Shown here piece after piece: positions 10,440-23,729 of a stretch of 64,000 nt of DNA. Both the position numbers and the translations under genes were made by a program. The notes beneath the pieces are model-generated. The model saw only the letters and a program-made list of their open reading frames with translations, was not told the origin of the DNA and ran no database searches. The DNA lies in assembly GCA_948099385.1 (NCBI GenBank), contig CANUEZ040000014.1, forward strand, positions 3,286,001-3,350,000, given 5' to 3'. Source of the stretch: Fasciola hepatica (Eukaryota > Platyhelminthes > Trematoda > Plagiorchiida > Fasciolidae). The stretch's first letter is position 1; each line of letters opens with the position of its first letter.

Positions 10440-12380
10440 AGAAGAGTTTAATTCAGCCTAATCACAGCCTATCTGGTGCACAAATGATCGCAAGTGACAA
10501 AAGAAAGCAGGAAAAATTTACACAACTTACCTAACCTTTCGTAAACAAAGCAGATCTAAACAAATGTTATCCACAGCCGGAGTTCGAAATCCGGTATCAC
10601 AAGGCTGATTGCGTGTAGACAAACACTTGAAAACTGCATGGAAGCTCTTTCAAGGCAGGTACTGCAAAACTGGACTAGAGTGACATGTGTGAAGAACTCT
10701 AAGATGCAATAAACATGTATGTTAAAGGACTTGTGAAGAAAGACGGAGATAAATAGTATTAGTTAATTGAATGAAGCGTCAAAAAACAATAAAATGTTGG
10801 TTATAAGTAAAAACACGTGCTCACTTTGCTCAACCATGCAGTGTGCCTGGATAATCTATATTCCTTTTCCACGTTCTAGTTCAAAACCCTCAATAAAAGG
10901 AACGACATTTAACTATCAGTATAATAATTAATGCATTTCGCCGCTAACGTGCTAATAACAGCTCGATTTTTAAGATTTGTGATTGATGGTCTTAAGAAAG
11001 GTTCTCGTAGATAGCAGAGCACAAGTAAGCATAATATTTTCCCGAGAAATAATCCAACCCCAGCGGCAGAATGACCACTTCTGATAACTTTGTTGCATCG
11101 CCTGTCATTGATATCTGATGGTTCTGCTAGAGAGCAGTATAAGTATTACGAAGTGAAATACTACATTGCTCTCAAACCTAAGCAAGTAGACTAGAGCTAG
11201 ATGAAATTGCAGCCTTCGACTGCAGTACCCCACGAACAACGACGAATGTCAGTAAATTCCACTCAAACCGTACCCATATGTATCTATGTGGTCGTCGTTT
11301 ACATTTAATATCCTCGTTGATCTGTCTTATCCTTTCAACAAAAAGCACCATTACTGAAATTCCCAAGGTGTTCTTTCGTTCCTTCGTTCTCGGTACCCCT
11401 GTTCGTCTTAGTTTTGAGTGTGTTCGGCCAAATATGTACTGAAAAATTGAGCATGTAAAATACGGGGCCAGTCTGGACCAATGGGGAACCTTGACGTCAA
11501 TGTTTCCAACAACCCTTCTCTCAATGTCTGTCGAAAGCCGATTTTTTATTAGTAAAGTCAAGGGAAATTAAATGTGGCTTTATTATTAGTCTACAGGTGA
11601 AATTACATCTTATTTTTATTGAAATTGTTCTGCTGTGATACCATATGATTGTGCACCTTGCATGAACCTTCTTAATTAAGATACGTACCACTCATCCGTC
11701 ACTGGCTTTGACTGGTTATAAACAATCATTTCTGGAATGACTGACCCTCAAAAAAGACATTCTCATAGGATGGAGACATTGAAGACAACCCACTCATTTT
11801 GGCTAATTGGTCAACTTCAATAGTAGGGCAGCTTAATTTTTCATTGCTGATGTAAGGCAAGATGACTTGTGGGACTTAATATAATACACCACCGATTCAA
11901 GGTCCAGTTAGATAAGATGAAACTGGTTTCATTCGACTGTAAAAACAGTCTTAAGAAAGGTTACTCGTGGTGACCAGGACGTCGACAACCTACCAACGAT
12001 TTTGCTTACGCTGTTATCGAACAATAACATTTTAATACTAATTTGCCCCTAAGTTAGCGGTGCAGTAGTCGAAAAGACGGTAAATTCAGATTTTACTGCC
12101 ACTGATTGACGTCGAAAGCAAGCTAAAAACTACTTGCACTCAATAAATATTATTTTATACGGGTTTGGACTCCCAAAACACTGATAAGCGAGGACCCAAC
12201 ATAATTTTCTGACCTACTTCAGTAATTATCACGCTCGGTTACCAAAAATTCATATTAGGCTTAGGCACAAAATGAGGAGCAAAATTCATAAACTGAAAAG
12301 GGTGCGATGATGCAGTTGTGAAAAATCATCAAATTTGTATCGTCTTTTTGTACACGGTGTTCAAGATTATGCATGCAATC
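10440..12380. other. no gene recognised
   Basis: Contains an open frame of 127 codons at 11178-11561 on the minus strand (basic, with IDVKVPHWSRLAPYF and a run of serines near the end). It has no motif I know and no convincing splice context, so I do not call it a gene. The rest is AT-rich with no structure noticed. Confidence 0.45.
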
Positions 12381-12383
12381 GGT

Positions 12384-12645
12384 GAATGTGAAATTTACAA
12401 CTCACTATTTCAGAGTTCGTTAGTAGCTAAAACAGCGCGTTCCCGGTAACGGCTGGTCGTACTCGATTAGGTTTCCTAAGTCACCCTCTTGCGTCGTGCA
12501 CACACACAGCACAAACACAGTTCGTGTCATATGATACACAAATTTGGATAGTTAGTCGAGTACGGAAACCGACTTTACCAGATTCCACAGAAAAGTTCGT
12601 CGAGTAGCTCAGATATGGACTGCTAGTTGAGATGATGAGGCACGT
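12384..12645 (+). repeat. inverted repeat pair, arm 1
   Basis: Reverse complement resembles 13205-13473 in a mosaic fashion (roughly 70-75% by eye). Shared blocks include GGAAACCTAATC, CGAACTGTGT versus AGAACTGTGT, TTGTGT followed by CAT, and ACTAAC...TGAA...TAG...AGTTGT. Arm 1 contains CTCAGATATGGACTGCTAG, the counterpart of the hammerhead-like block in arm 2. The unit is non-coding and looks like two oppositely inserted copies of one repeat. Confidence 0.55.
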
Positions 12646-13204
12646 AAGGTCATGAGTGGCCTGAGTATGTTCACTACTTACAGCGGTGATTTCAGTAACT
12701 AAATGGAGTACGGCCAACCAGTGAGGTAAAGCTTGCATAGATGAAAAGTACTGGTTGCGTGACCGTCGACTTAGCTATAGAAATTACCCTTTAGTTGACT
12801 TGATGGCTAGTTCTCATTTGTTCTCCTTGGTCTTCATATTGATTGACTAGTTCACACTGGGTATGAAATGAAAGCACGAGCCGCCGGCTCTCAGGGCGGT
12901 AATCTGTCTGGACAAGTGACTTTATCTAATCCAAAGTTAACTAACAGTGTCGAAATTTACAAAGTGGTCGACTATAGATTGACTACATTTCACGAATATC
13001 CGAATTCCAACGATCCCTTACTTGTGGTGTTGTATGGAGTTTGTACAGGGTTCATAAAGCAGCCACTAAACTAGACACATTGTTTATTCCACCAACCACT
13101 TTCACAGGGACGACACGATGTATTTTCAATGGTTTTAAATATTCGTGTTGGTTGTAGCTCAGGTTGTTGGTTGTCATGATGTTCTGATTGCTGAGCTTGG
13201 CGTT

Positions 13205-13473
13205 TAGATTGCAAGCGTTTCATCACCAGTCGAGCTGACATCGTCAGAGCATGATGTACTTTTGTTTGTGCTCGCTTCATGTTGCGGTCCGCACTTGATT
13301 AAGTGCCCATACTTGTGTGCCATGTGATAAGAACTGTGTGTGTATCAGCATGTGCGAGCTCACTGCAGAAGACAGAATGTGGAAACCTAATCCGGTGAGC
13401 TAGTCAGTGATGAAAACAATATTCTGGTTACTAACAAGCATTGAAGTAGCAAGTTGTGAGCTGTGACTTTCGG
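13205..13473 (-). repeat. inverted repeat pair, arm 2, with hammerhead-like core
   Basis: Minus-strand reading contains CTGACGATGTCAGCTCGACT then GGTGATGAAACG. This has the order of a hammerhead ribozyme core: CUGANGA, a possible six-pair stem (UGUCAG/CUGGUG, three wobbles) closed by CUCGA, and GAAAC. Two extra bases before GAAA break the strict consensus. PLEs and some trematode SINEs carry such ribozymes, so the repeat may derive from one of them. No coding function proposed. Confidence 0.4.
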
Positions 13474-13479
13474 TTCTTC

Positions 13480-16400
13480 AAACATACTACAGCGAAGAAT
13501 TGTTCGATCAAGTTGTATTTTCCTTACAAACGTGTGGGAGGGGTTTGCACCACGTCATGTTCTGAGGTAAGCTCTTGCGTGCCTCGAATCCATTTTGCTT
13601 GTATATGCATTGGTTTTTCGGGGATGTTATACTGTAGTCAGTTAATTAAACTTGACAAAACTGAAACCGATTTCAGATGCTGTCCTCCAGTTTTTTCCGG
13701 ATGGATGACTTGCCAGACCTTCGGATGGTGGTGTGTGTACCAGACCGACTTGATGTCATTATAAAGGTGGTCTCTACTGCCATAAACTATTAGTGATCGA
13801 ATGCACTGAATGGAACAAGGGGCAGTAAATTTCAAGTAGGATATTAGTAAGCCAAGTTTATCACTATGTACGGAGAGTCATGGAACACCTACCACCAATC
13901 TCTGTCGGATTGATTGTTTGTAGATCTAATACACTTGGACGTCATGGCTATATCTGAAGTCCAATGAATTGCAGTCGGTCAGTGTTCTATCATAATTGGG
14001 CCAGAGGTAGATTAACTTCTGACGAGTTTCATTCAGTCAGCACTCTCTAGGAAATACGGTGACAAGTTTGGCGAAATGTTGTTTGTCAAATGCTGAAGCA
14101 TTTACGACAAGCCTATAAAGCAGCCTGATACCTGACAAATAGTAAATGTCTCCTTGACCTATTCCATGGTGTACTCAGATGAACATAAATTGGGCAAGTA
14201 CGGGGCAGTTTACAAACTTCCCTTCAATATCTTTCCCTAGACAGGCCGAAAAATCTTACGCTATGGAGGGGGCGTATAGCACAAACATAAAGCACGTTGT
14301 GGAAAAAAGTGGGATGACTTGAAGTGAAAAAACCCCAGCAAAAATATAAAAAGTGACGATTTACAGTAATTATCAATCTGAAAACCCGCAGGAATGAGGA
14401 AACCGCGGTAAGAGGGAGCTTCGAAAAAAGATGTTCGTTTCTCTGGTGAACAGAGGTAGGTACGGTCGTTTACAGTGGTAAGAAAGAGCCTTTTTTGACA
14501 AAAGAGAAGCAGGATATTTTAAATGTAAAAATCACTTAATTCATATGAATTTCATATTGTATTTTTTAAGGATTGAATAGTTGCACTTTTGACAAATTTA
14601 CCGTGAACCCGACCTCTGTAAATATTTTCATTTACAAAGTCCGCGTGTTTTTGGGGGGGTCACTGTCATGGTATACGTATTTCTGGCACGACTGGACAAT
14701 AGAAATGCACCCATTTGCTTTGAAGGTATCAAAACTGCTTTGCATGTAACAGTTTCATTTCCAGTTGGACGGTGACTAGAGGAAAACGAAGTGCCGCAAG
14801 ATCTAACAGTTTATGTAAACCGGAAGTGACATTATTAGTCCACAAGTTTACCGTTGTTCAAGTTTTCTGATGGAAAACGGTTTGCATCACGGAAATAAAA
14901 AAAACGTTGTGGATGATCTTTGATTCAGTCAGAATAAGGAGATGCCAGTCTTGCGTGGCCAGTGGATCTTACTGACAATCTGCTCCACACAGCAAAGAAA
15001 GATAAAATCAATCGGAATTTTAGGAATAAAAAGCATTCAGCACCTCACTGTGACCCCTATGGAACTAAGAGAATGAACCACAGTTAATTATTCCGGACAA
15101 ACCATGAGGACACTTTTCTTCTGACCATATTTCTGATTGCATTCCCTTTCTGGTTATGGTCAAGAGCTAACTACTATGACCTTGTTTACCCGTTTACAAG
15201 TTCATACCAATTGTGACTAACATGTCTAATTGATGATGTGTGCCGAATTTCGGCAGAAGTAACATATGCAATATCAGGGAATAAACCAGTAGGTAAGCTA
15301 ATTTTCTGATCGTTCAGCGTTGCCGGTTATCGAGGGTGGTAAAAATTAAAGGACCGGTTGGAATGATAAAACACGGAAGTTCCAAAATTATCCATCCGTA
15401 TAGGACTTCACCTTATTACAAGAAGGTACAGTTTTGGTGTGGACACCAATATCGTTGGCGATCTTAAAATCTTGCTTTTTTCATTATTCTTACTTGCAAT
15501 AATATCATTGTAACAATAGTTAGTATTGTAAACATTTATCATACTGTTTGGTAATATTCCGTATTAGTGATCTTGCCTCATACTAAAGTTAGATAACCAC
15601 GGTAACCATATATGAGCCGAACATCGGCTTGTTCCTACCTTCTGTCGGTGCCAACATTAACCAAAAATATCACATTATTTGAACTCGGTACAGTCATAAA
15701 TCCTATCTACTGGGTGCATTTCTAAAAGAATAACTTACGATAGCTGCGAGTGGGAGCGATAAACATTATCATCTTCGAAGGTGACTTTTATTGGTGGTCT
15801 AGAAATAGAGATGTCCCAAAGTATCACATTCACTCAACACAAAATGGCACTACAAGGCAAGAGCTTTAAACTATTGATGTTGGGTGGGAAATCTTCAGTA
15901 GTTCTTTATTTACGTATGCATATAATGTGAATTACTTGCTTCAAAGTGTTTCTTCATTATTATACGATAATATGGTAAAAACAGTACGTGAAATATATTC
16001 CAATTCATTGCCAACCACCAAGTGAAGATTCATTACCAATCACAGGAGTATGTGAACTTCTGTTGGTTTCATAATGCAAGCATTGCAAGTATGAACAAAA
16101 AGTGACATTTTTTATTCCTTCCTAAACCAACTCTGAATGGAAAACAGACGCGCTTTACAATTTTAAAAAACTCTGCATACACAGTTACACTTTGAAAACT
16201 AGCATTCTCCATTACAATTTTAGAAACCGTAATAGCTATCGAACCCACTCAGAATAACTCATGTCGTGCTGAAATTGTAGATCTCGTAACGCAATATCAA
16301 GTGAACATGACTAACATATCTGAAATTCCGTTGATCATCCGCTGACAGCACGTTTGCACTCTTTTTCGAAATGTCTGACAACTGTACGAAGATTTGCTCC

Positions 16401-18410
16401 TTTCTGGGTCCGAATTGGGTGAGCATTTTCGTGGAGTTCATTCTGCTTAACCCCTCCAGCTTTCTTATTAGACTGCCTTGAACTATTCGAATAAGTGCTC
16501 ATTCGGGATTTTCCGTAATACCTTTAACTCTTTTTGTTATCCATTTTAACTACTGGTTACCATTTTATGCGGAATAAAATTTGAGTATTCTGGTGAAACC
16601 TAACGTGCACAGTTTTGTGCCGTACACTTTGCTGATTGCCAAATAATTTGTTTGGAGAATAGAAACAAAAGACTGTCACAGCCGAACAAACACAACTTCC
16701 CGGAACACCAAAGAACAACTATCAGAAAGGAAAACTTGTAGCTCTGCATTGTTTCATGGAGTATCTGAAGAGAAAACTTCACAAAAAGAGCTTTGGATTT
16801 CATTTTTAGTGATAAGTTATCAAGAATTTGGTTATAGTTCAAATTTTCAGTTCCCTGTCAAATCAGATTCAGCAAATTTTCGCAGTTACGCTGTTGCTTC
16901 GACTACGCATACGAGTGCGTACACTGAAATTACATGAATTAAACACTGTGGGTACTCTCCAAGCACACGGGTATACGTGACAAATTAAACTACAAACTCG
17001 ACAGAAAAGATCAAAGGATATCTTGCTTGAGAGAAAGTGGACGAAAAAATGTCTAGAGGAATCTTGGAAGTTTCAGGGATCCTGATTACAACCCCGAGTA
17101 GCTCATTCTTCGGCGAAAGAAATCTGTGCTACTTCAACTGTATCTTGTTTGACCACATTTCCTAAAGCTTTGCCTAAACAGGCCCCTTTGGGATCGTTGC
17201 ACAGTTTGAATATTTAATTTATCTAGCTTCCAGAGAATTTATTAACGTTTCCTAATGTCACGGAAAATAGTATCAGAAAAACGATGTATACGTGAAGTTT
17301 CATTCTCATGGTTTGAACATTCTTTGTACAGGAGACCATTCATGTTGTGGTCTGCAGTCGGTCCAGTTCTAGACCTGCCACACAGAAACAAAAACAGTTA
17401 ATAGGACAGTACGGTGTCCCAATAGATATGAGCAAATAAATGCCATATAGGCCCTCAAAGGTGTTCACGAACTGATCAAAATTGCACATTCTAAACCCCT
17501 TTTTATGTGGGGGTTTGAATTAATACTAAACGTCAAGTGACAATATGATCAATATACCGTCACTGCTAGCGAGATTTCTGTTCCACTGGAACTAACATTT
17601 AAATTCTACTTCTCTGGAAAGGTTTCTCAGAATGGAATTCGTCTTCAGCTTGCACTTCGAGAGTTTTTAATTAAATAATGAACCGGATGGTTTTTCTACA
17701 ATAAACATTCAGCAGGATAGGCAAGCAGTGATGGTCAGACAGTCATTTTAGCTCACTCGAAATTTCGGATTGGAATCTGGCCTTTATTATTCATCCCTTT
17801 TTCTCAACGAACAACGGCCTACCATAACTTTCTTCCGTATTTATTGCACTGTAATCGTATCTCAAGTATATATAAATATTGATTAAAAGGCTTCAGAAAT
17901 GACAGACTGGTGAGATTTAAGCTTGTCATTGTAAGTGTTAAAATTAGCAAACTCGGGCTCATTGTAAAGGCGTTATTTTGATCTCTGAGTAACTGTTTCA
18001 ACACAGAACATTTTCAATTTATCTATGGATTTATATTAGATGTGAGATCTTCCGCACCACTGTAGGAAAGTCACCATTACCCGTAACATTTTCCCAGTGA
18101 AATATATCAATCCTCCACCCATTAACCCTGGATTACATTTACAATGTGCTCCCCACAGAATTCAAGCCACAAGGTTGCACAAATTCTCATTGAGAAGTTC
18201 TCACCTGGAGAACGAACTCTCTGTGGAGCGGTCAGCCTCAGAACGTGAATGAATCTCCTAGTCAAGAAACAATCAAAACGAAATTAAACTCCTACACATT
18301 TCCACCTACCATCAGAGCTGATGCACCTCAGTGCCTCGCACATTTCTGAAGTGTTTCTGTTATTTGTTCTACAAAACAGACAAGATAAGTTTGGAAACGA
18401 AATGATTAGA
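13480..18410. other. no gene seen
   Basis: About 4.9 kb of AT-rich sequence with only short ORFs. A run of eight G at about 14651 and dispersed A/T tracts are the only notable points. Probably intronic or intergenic. Confidence 0.5.
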
Positions 18411-18413
18411 TCA

Positions 18414-18612
18414 TCATGGCCTATATCTAGAAATCACCAATGGAGGTTTTGCAATCCTCATAAGGTGTAAACAGATGTCTATTTGGGTTAGCTCTGCTCC
18501 ACCCCCTATTGGGTCTTGCACGACTGATGCAGTATCACTGAATATTGATCTCTTTGAAAATCGCTCGTCCGCAGCCCGTTTCATTTGATATTCCGGATTC
18601 ACTTCCATTTTC
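18414..18612 (-). CDS. candidate terminal coding exon
   Basis: Minus strand: a good acceptor (CTTTTCTAAGCAG) is followed by an open frame of about 65 codons ending in TGA. It contains MKRAADERFSKRSIFSDTAS and then VVQDPIGGGAELTQIDICLH, with varied, protein-like composition. I do not recognise the family. No upstream exon could be linked, and no AATAAA was confirmed downstream, so the call rests on frame plus acceptor only. Confidence 0.25.
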
Positions 18613-18649
18613 CTGCTTAGAAAAGCTGATGAACTCACGATAATCATTG

Positions 18650-21600
18650 GATAATAAGCACTTACAACAATCTTGTATCATTTGAACTAAAAGTGGTAAA
18701 AACGTGTTCCTGTCTTGAATACTTCCGAAGTTTTAGTGGTCCAAATAACAACAAATGTATGAAAGTTGCCGAACGGATATGCGTGAAGCCTGAAAGAAAA
18801 TTTTGGTAAACTTTCACATATGAAGAGTTTTCAAAAGTACGAGGATGAGCTACAACGTGGAGCGAAAACAAGATGAGAAGTATAAAACTTGAAAGTTCAG
18901 TATTTGGTTAATTATGTTCGTTCTAGATTTAGACAAAGAAGTACTCAAAAAGCGCAATAAATATATCCGAAGAGATTTATCAGTACACTTTCAAACCCCG
19001 TTGCGAGGAAGTATGAAACGGAATAAATTATTCCATCTTTCAGCAGATCTAAAACCAAATTTATACTATCAACAACAATGGTCAACATTACTACCGTGTA
19101 GGAACTAGAGTTTTCTCGGTTACAGTGTTGAATTTTGATTTCCTCTGAGCCGTCAGTAGTGGGACTCAGAGGTCTCATAAAGGCTACAACCATAGAAGGT
19201 AATTCACAGATAAACTTATCCCAACCACTAATGTGTTGTAAAACTGATCGCGACAAGTGATATCGACCGCATTAGAAGGATCAAAATTGTTAAAGCGGTG
19301 TTGTTTGCAACACTGAGCAAAACAGTCTTCGTTAGGCTGAAAACATAGATACGTTCGGTAGGAAAGATCAGAGATATTTCTGGGAAGACTACATTGGTGA
19401 GCGGTAATGTGTCACGTTACGCCTGAATTGAGAATCTTGATCTCGTAGTATTGGTTCTGCTCCGTAGATGCGCACTGCTGATGCTTCGTAACAAGAACAA
19501 AACAGTTGTAAAGCACTTTTCCCACTTGTATATGAAGGTCAGAGTTTCAAAAGTCTCACTTTGAAAAAAATTTAATTATCTGCCTCATTGGGTGAATCTT
19601 GAACTTCGGGCTATTCTGTGAGTTGTAAAAAACTCAGGTGTTTAGAACAAAATTCGTTACGAACAAGTGGATTTCACTGACCAAACAGTGACTATGAAGG
19701 TGAAGTTCACAATCAAATGTCTCACTGAAACTGTTTTCTATCATCATTCCGGAAAATAAATGATAACCTCTAAATAAAAAGTACGCCATTAAGTCATGAC
19801 GTAAGATATTTATGGATACGATTATGAATAAAATGATCGAGTTTTTATCTGTTCTCTCGGGATAGAGTATTCACTGACGAAATATGGATTTCAACATTAT
19901 CGTGCAGTTGTAAAAGACAATAAACTGAATACATGTACCAGAAAAAAAATGACAGACAGTGACTGAGCTGAACCAGATGAATTAGCCAATGTATGTTACC
20001 GTATCACAGCTGGGGTTCGCTGACAGAGTTCCAAGTGAATGTTACCTTCCATCTGTCGGTTACGAGGTAGTTAGGTAATCTTGACTCATTTATCAGCTCA
20101 CATGACAGAAAAGTGGCTAGATATTATATTAGTGAGATATTTTGATGGACGTTCTCGTCTGAAATGGTTATCAGGCAGAAAAGAAAGGGAAGATTGACAA
20201 AAAGTTCGAACAAAAATGTTCCGACAAGTGCAAATAAAATTGAGAAGGCTTGCCTACCATCAGCACAGCACCAAAAATGAGTTGTCGCAGTTCATGGAGT
20301 GTTTTCACTCCTTTAGAGAGGCAACCAAGAAGACAATTCAGGCAACAATTCTAAGAAAAAATGAACAGGTTCGATTATAAAGAACTAGTGTCCTTCAAAA
20401 GGTTTTCAAAATTTGGCAGAAATTAGCAGTGGAATATTTTAGAGGATATTTAAAACTGGATTCTCATGTTTGCAATCCTAAAGGCAGATGGTTTAGTGGT
20501 ATCTTAGAAAATCGAAGAGGTTTTTAAAGAATACTAGCGATCTGCTGAGAAATCATTTTCGTGGCCCCAGTTTGCGGATGAATCATTTTTGGAGATGAGG
20601 TGTTATGCCCCCGCGGGACTTTCTCACGTTCTTCACGTTGTACCACACCCAGTTACATCTGATTTCTGAGAAACCTGTTTGAAAGAATCCGGAAGTAGTC
20701 TGCTTATGGACGCAGTGATAACTATCGTGAAGTAGGAATTCTTACAAAAAAGCAACGGGGAAAAAGTGAATGTTGATTATATTGTATGAAGGGAATACTT
20801 TCCACTGTCAGAGTCACGCAGCTCCTCAGGATTGCCCCGCCAAACTTCTCTTTGCAATCATGACCAATTCTGGCGTAAACTCCAACCACCTGACGAATGG
20901 TTCTGATGATAAACTCCGTCGTTGGTTCACAAATCTCTTCCTGTGCTTGACATATACCTCGCCTCTTGGTTTGAGTTTCGGACCAGTCCTCCAATGATCT
21001 CCTCTTTATTCATACTTTTATAAGCGAACTTCATTTTTTGCTGGATTTATAAAAGAGTCCGTTGATTTTCAGCAAATTAATCACTAGACACTGATATTTT
21101 TTACCATTGTTTTAAGCTCATTTCAATTCCCGCTATCTGAACAGGGAGGGGAGTTGAGGTACCATGATGCATAAGCCAGATATCAATCAAAAGAAACATT
21201 GTAGTATGAACATGAAACATTTGATGAAACAAAGTTCATGTGTTCAGTTTGTCATTTAGTTTGACTTTCGCTATTTTTCCCTTTTTTATTGACTGAAAGC
21301 CAGCTTATTCATTTCTAGTTTTGTCTCATTGCTCGCTGATTTTCTGAGGTCACTTCAAATCCAGTTATCCCAACGGTCCCCTGTGGCACAAAATGCAACA
21401 TCCGGTGTTGACTGTGTATTTTATTTTTGAATGATTACGTTTATGCATGAAAATACTGATATTTGATGGCTATCTGGTGCTATACGTATTCGTCTCATTA
21501 AAGCATTATTTATGCCTGCAAATAATGACTATCGTATTCGCTTAGCTCTCTTGCGCCATACAACATAATTACTCATTAGTCTTGTATTCGTATGCCTTTC

Positions 21601-22180
21601 ACCCAACTGCAGGGAGGGTAAATCGTTGTGATGAGTATATCAGGTCAGTCTACCAATTAGATTTTTTAACTGGGACCAAATTGCGTACATATTAGGGGAT
21701 ATGCGCCCTGCTATATTCGCAACCCTGCAAACATGACCTCAAGTCTATTTGTAAATGGGTTGGGAATATTTAAGTAGCATTTACGTCAGTTCACGCCTAC
21801 GCGGAAATGAATGTAAAATCGTTTATAATTATAGCAGAGTAGAAGCCAGAGATTAGTCGGTTTACGTACCTCTCTCGCATATGCTGTTACCATTTTGAAA
21901 AACAATCCTGAGGACAATGGTTTCAATCAAATTGGATTAAACAAGGTCTGTAATCCAGAAAAAACGATGCTAGGAATGTAAACCTTCGTCCCGTTGCACT
22001 CTACCCAAGCTGAATAAGTAGCCACCTTATGACATTTTTAACACGTCTATATGTGACTTGATTGGTATTCTACCGTCGTATGGTATAGACCTAAAACCGG
22101 TGACAGGGGCCTGCCACATTACAAGATCATTATCAGCAGTAAGAGTGTCAACTGTTTATTAACTGATAGATCATTCGGTA
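18650..22180. other. no gene recognised
   Basis: AT-rich. An open frame at 20722-20994 (-) includes CQAQEEICEPTTEFIIRTIR, of natural composition but unrecognised; both strands are open there, which weakens it. Nothing else stands out. Confidence 0.45.
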
Positions 22181-22189
22181 TCAAAACTC

Positions 22190-22340
22190 AACTCACAATT
22201 AGAATCATTGGAGTACTCTGCCTACTTGTTTAATCCATGTCATGGTTCCTCAGCAGTGCATATCCATCGAGCCTCCACTGGGATTCGAACATAATCTGAA
22301 CTACTGCAGTTAGAAATCTGGTATTGGGCTTTCTTTTCAC
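22190..22340 (-). mobile_element. tRNA-derived SINE with degenerate hammerhead ribozyme
   Basis: Minus strand has a pol III B box, GTTCGAATCCC (22290-22280), with a weak A-box-like TAACTGCAGTAG upstream. After GTGGAGGCTCGATGGATATG comes CTGAGGA (22253-22247), then a CCAU-GAC-AUGG stem-loop and AUUAAAC. This matches a hammerhead core CUGANGA, stem II, GAAAC with the G of GAAA lost. Schistosome Sm-alpha SINEs have exactly this layout, a tRNA-like head running into a hammerhead, and this appears to be a decayed relative. The lost G would be expected to abolish cleavage. Confidence 0.5.
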
Positions 22341-22599
22341 TTAAATTTCCTAAATAGGGACGTCCCTCACAGTAGGAGCCAAAAGCTGAACACTAAACAA
22401 GCTTAACCGTTCAAAGCCAGTGATCAAACAAAGTTTCCGTGAAACCAACCGTTGAAAGAGTGCCAAAAATTGTTTTGCTAAGTTACGAAAATAATAAACC
22501 TAATATTTCCGGTACCAATGTGCGTTCGAATTCAGCAGATGTATACCTATGACAATCCCTAATAGGTCTGTTGAAAGAACTGTGTATGAATATTGTGAA

Positions 22600-23330
22600 A
22601 CCGATTGACGAGTGAAAACACAACTGCACAAAGAACTATCGCAAAAACATCTCAAAAACAGAAGCAATCATACTGGACAACACAGAGAAAGACTACTTCA
22701 AAGAACGTGGTCCCATCAAGGAAAACCACGTCTCTTCCTAGATGGGAGACAAATTTAGGATTCAAACACATACAGATTTTGTGCACTCTCATTGTTTCGT
22801 CAAGTGTTCTTTCAAATTACTCATTAAAAATGGAGAGAAATGTTCCTCTTGAAATAGTTGTTTAAATGAAATAAGTGGTCGTCTTGACTTTATTTGCCGG
22901 CTTACTGATTTGTTTCTATATCGATTGGATGTAGCCTGTGCTGACAACTACAATGTTTGTGAAAAATGGAAGGAAAATGTACTTCATACATCAGCCATTC
23001 ATGCTTCCTAAGCCTGTCATATTATTTAACAAAGCACGACTAGTACATAAGTTCTGTTTAACACCTTGTTGTTTCTGTTAGTTTTAGTGACTCTGGGCTC
23101 ATCTAGGATTAACGTGGAGAAGGCTTCTGAAGGTGAAATGTTCAGGATCCGCAAGATGTAGTTCACAAACAGGTGCCCAAACAGTGAAAACAACGTGCAA
23201 CGCAACTAGGGCTGGAGGCAGAAGCAAATGCTCCTAAATTGGCTTAAACCTACTGATTTGTACCTAGAAAGGAAATAAAAACAGTATCAACATACTGGGA
23301 GAATATTATACAATCTCGTACGAAATTGCC
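22600..23330 (+). other. possible upstream part of PLE-B, not readable
   Basis: Open frames near 22605-22865 contain stretches such as NYRKNISKTEAIILDNTEK, but I could not align them with PLE RT. Their position just before the endonuclease makes PLE origin possible. No confident gene. Confidence 0.2.
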
Positions 23331-23720
23331 AAATGTGGTGTTCAACAATCCAAAGGCTGACCGCCTCATCAGTCTCAACCTTTTATTCTATATCATTTTA
23401 CGTGTTCCTGAAGTGCACAGTATATTGGACATACGACGAGACGCCTGTCAAAGAGGATCTCAGAACACTTCCCGGCTTCTTTACGCAAAGGAGCAGTTTG
23501 GACTATCAACAACGCAATCCTGCAAAATTCAGTGGCTAGTGGACACCAAATAGACACGGCGATTGCCTTCAAATCAGTCCTGACAGCACCCAGAGTTCAC
23601 GCGAAAGGACTACGCAGACGGTTGCTGATGACATCAGAAGCTATAGCAATTCGACTATTGAAGCCGGAATTGTGTAACAAACGTAACCTCGCGCAACAGT
23701 TGTTGTTGCCGTGGCCGTAA
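23330..23720 (+). pseudogene. Penelope-like element, GIY-YIG endonuclease (PLE-B), one nonsense codon
   Basis: A single frame from about 23385 to the TAA at 23720 gives almost the whole PLE endonuclease: ILYHFTCS, a TGA where the family has Cys, then SAQYIGHTTRRLSKRISEHF, AVWTINNAILQNSVASGHQI, and the C-terminal end SEAIAIRLLKPELCNKRNLA closing with LLLPWP. QYIGHTTRRL holds the YIG half of the GIY-YIG motif and the conserved Arg; LYH replaces the GIY half. SGHQID and the C-terminal PELCxKxxLxxxLxLPWP are typical of trematode PLEs. Apart from the TGA the domain is intact, so it is younger than PLE-A. The minus-strand ORF 23641-23907 overlaps it antisense and is not a gene. Confidence 0.87.
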
Positions 23721-23729
23721 CAAGTGATT

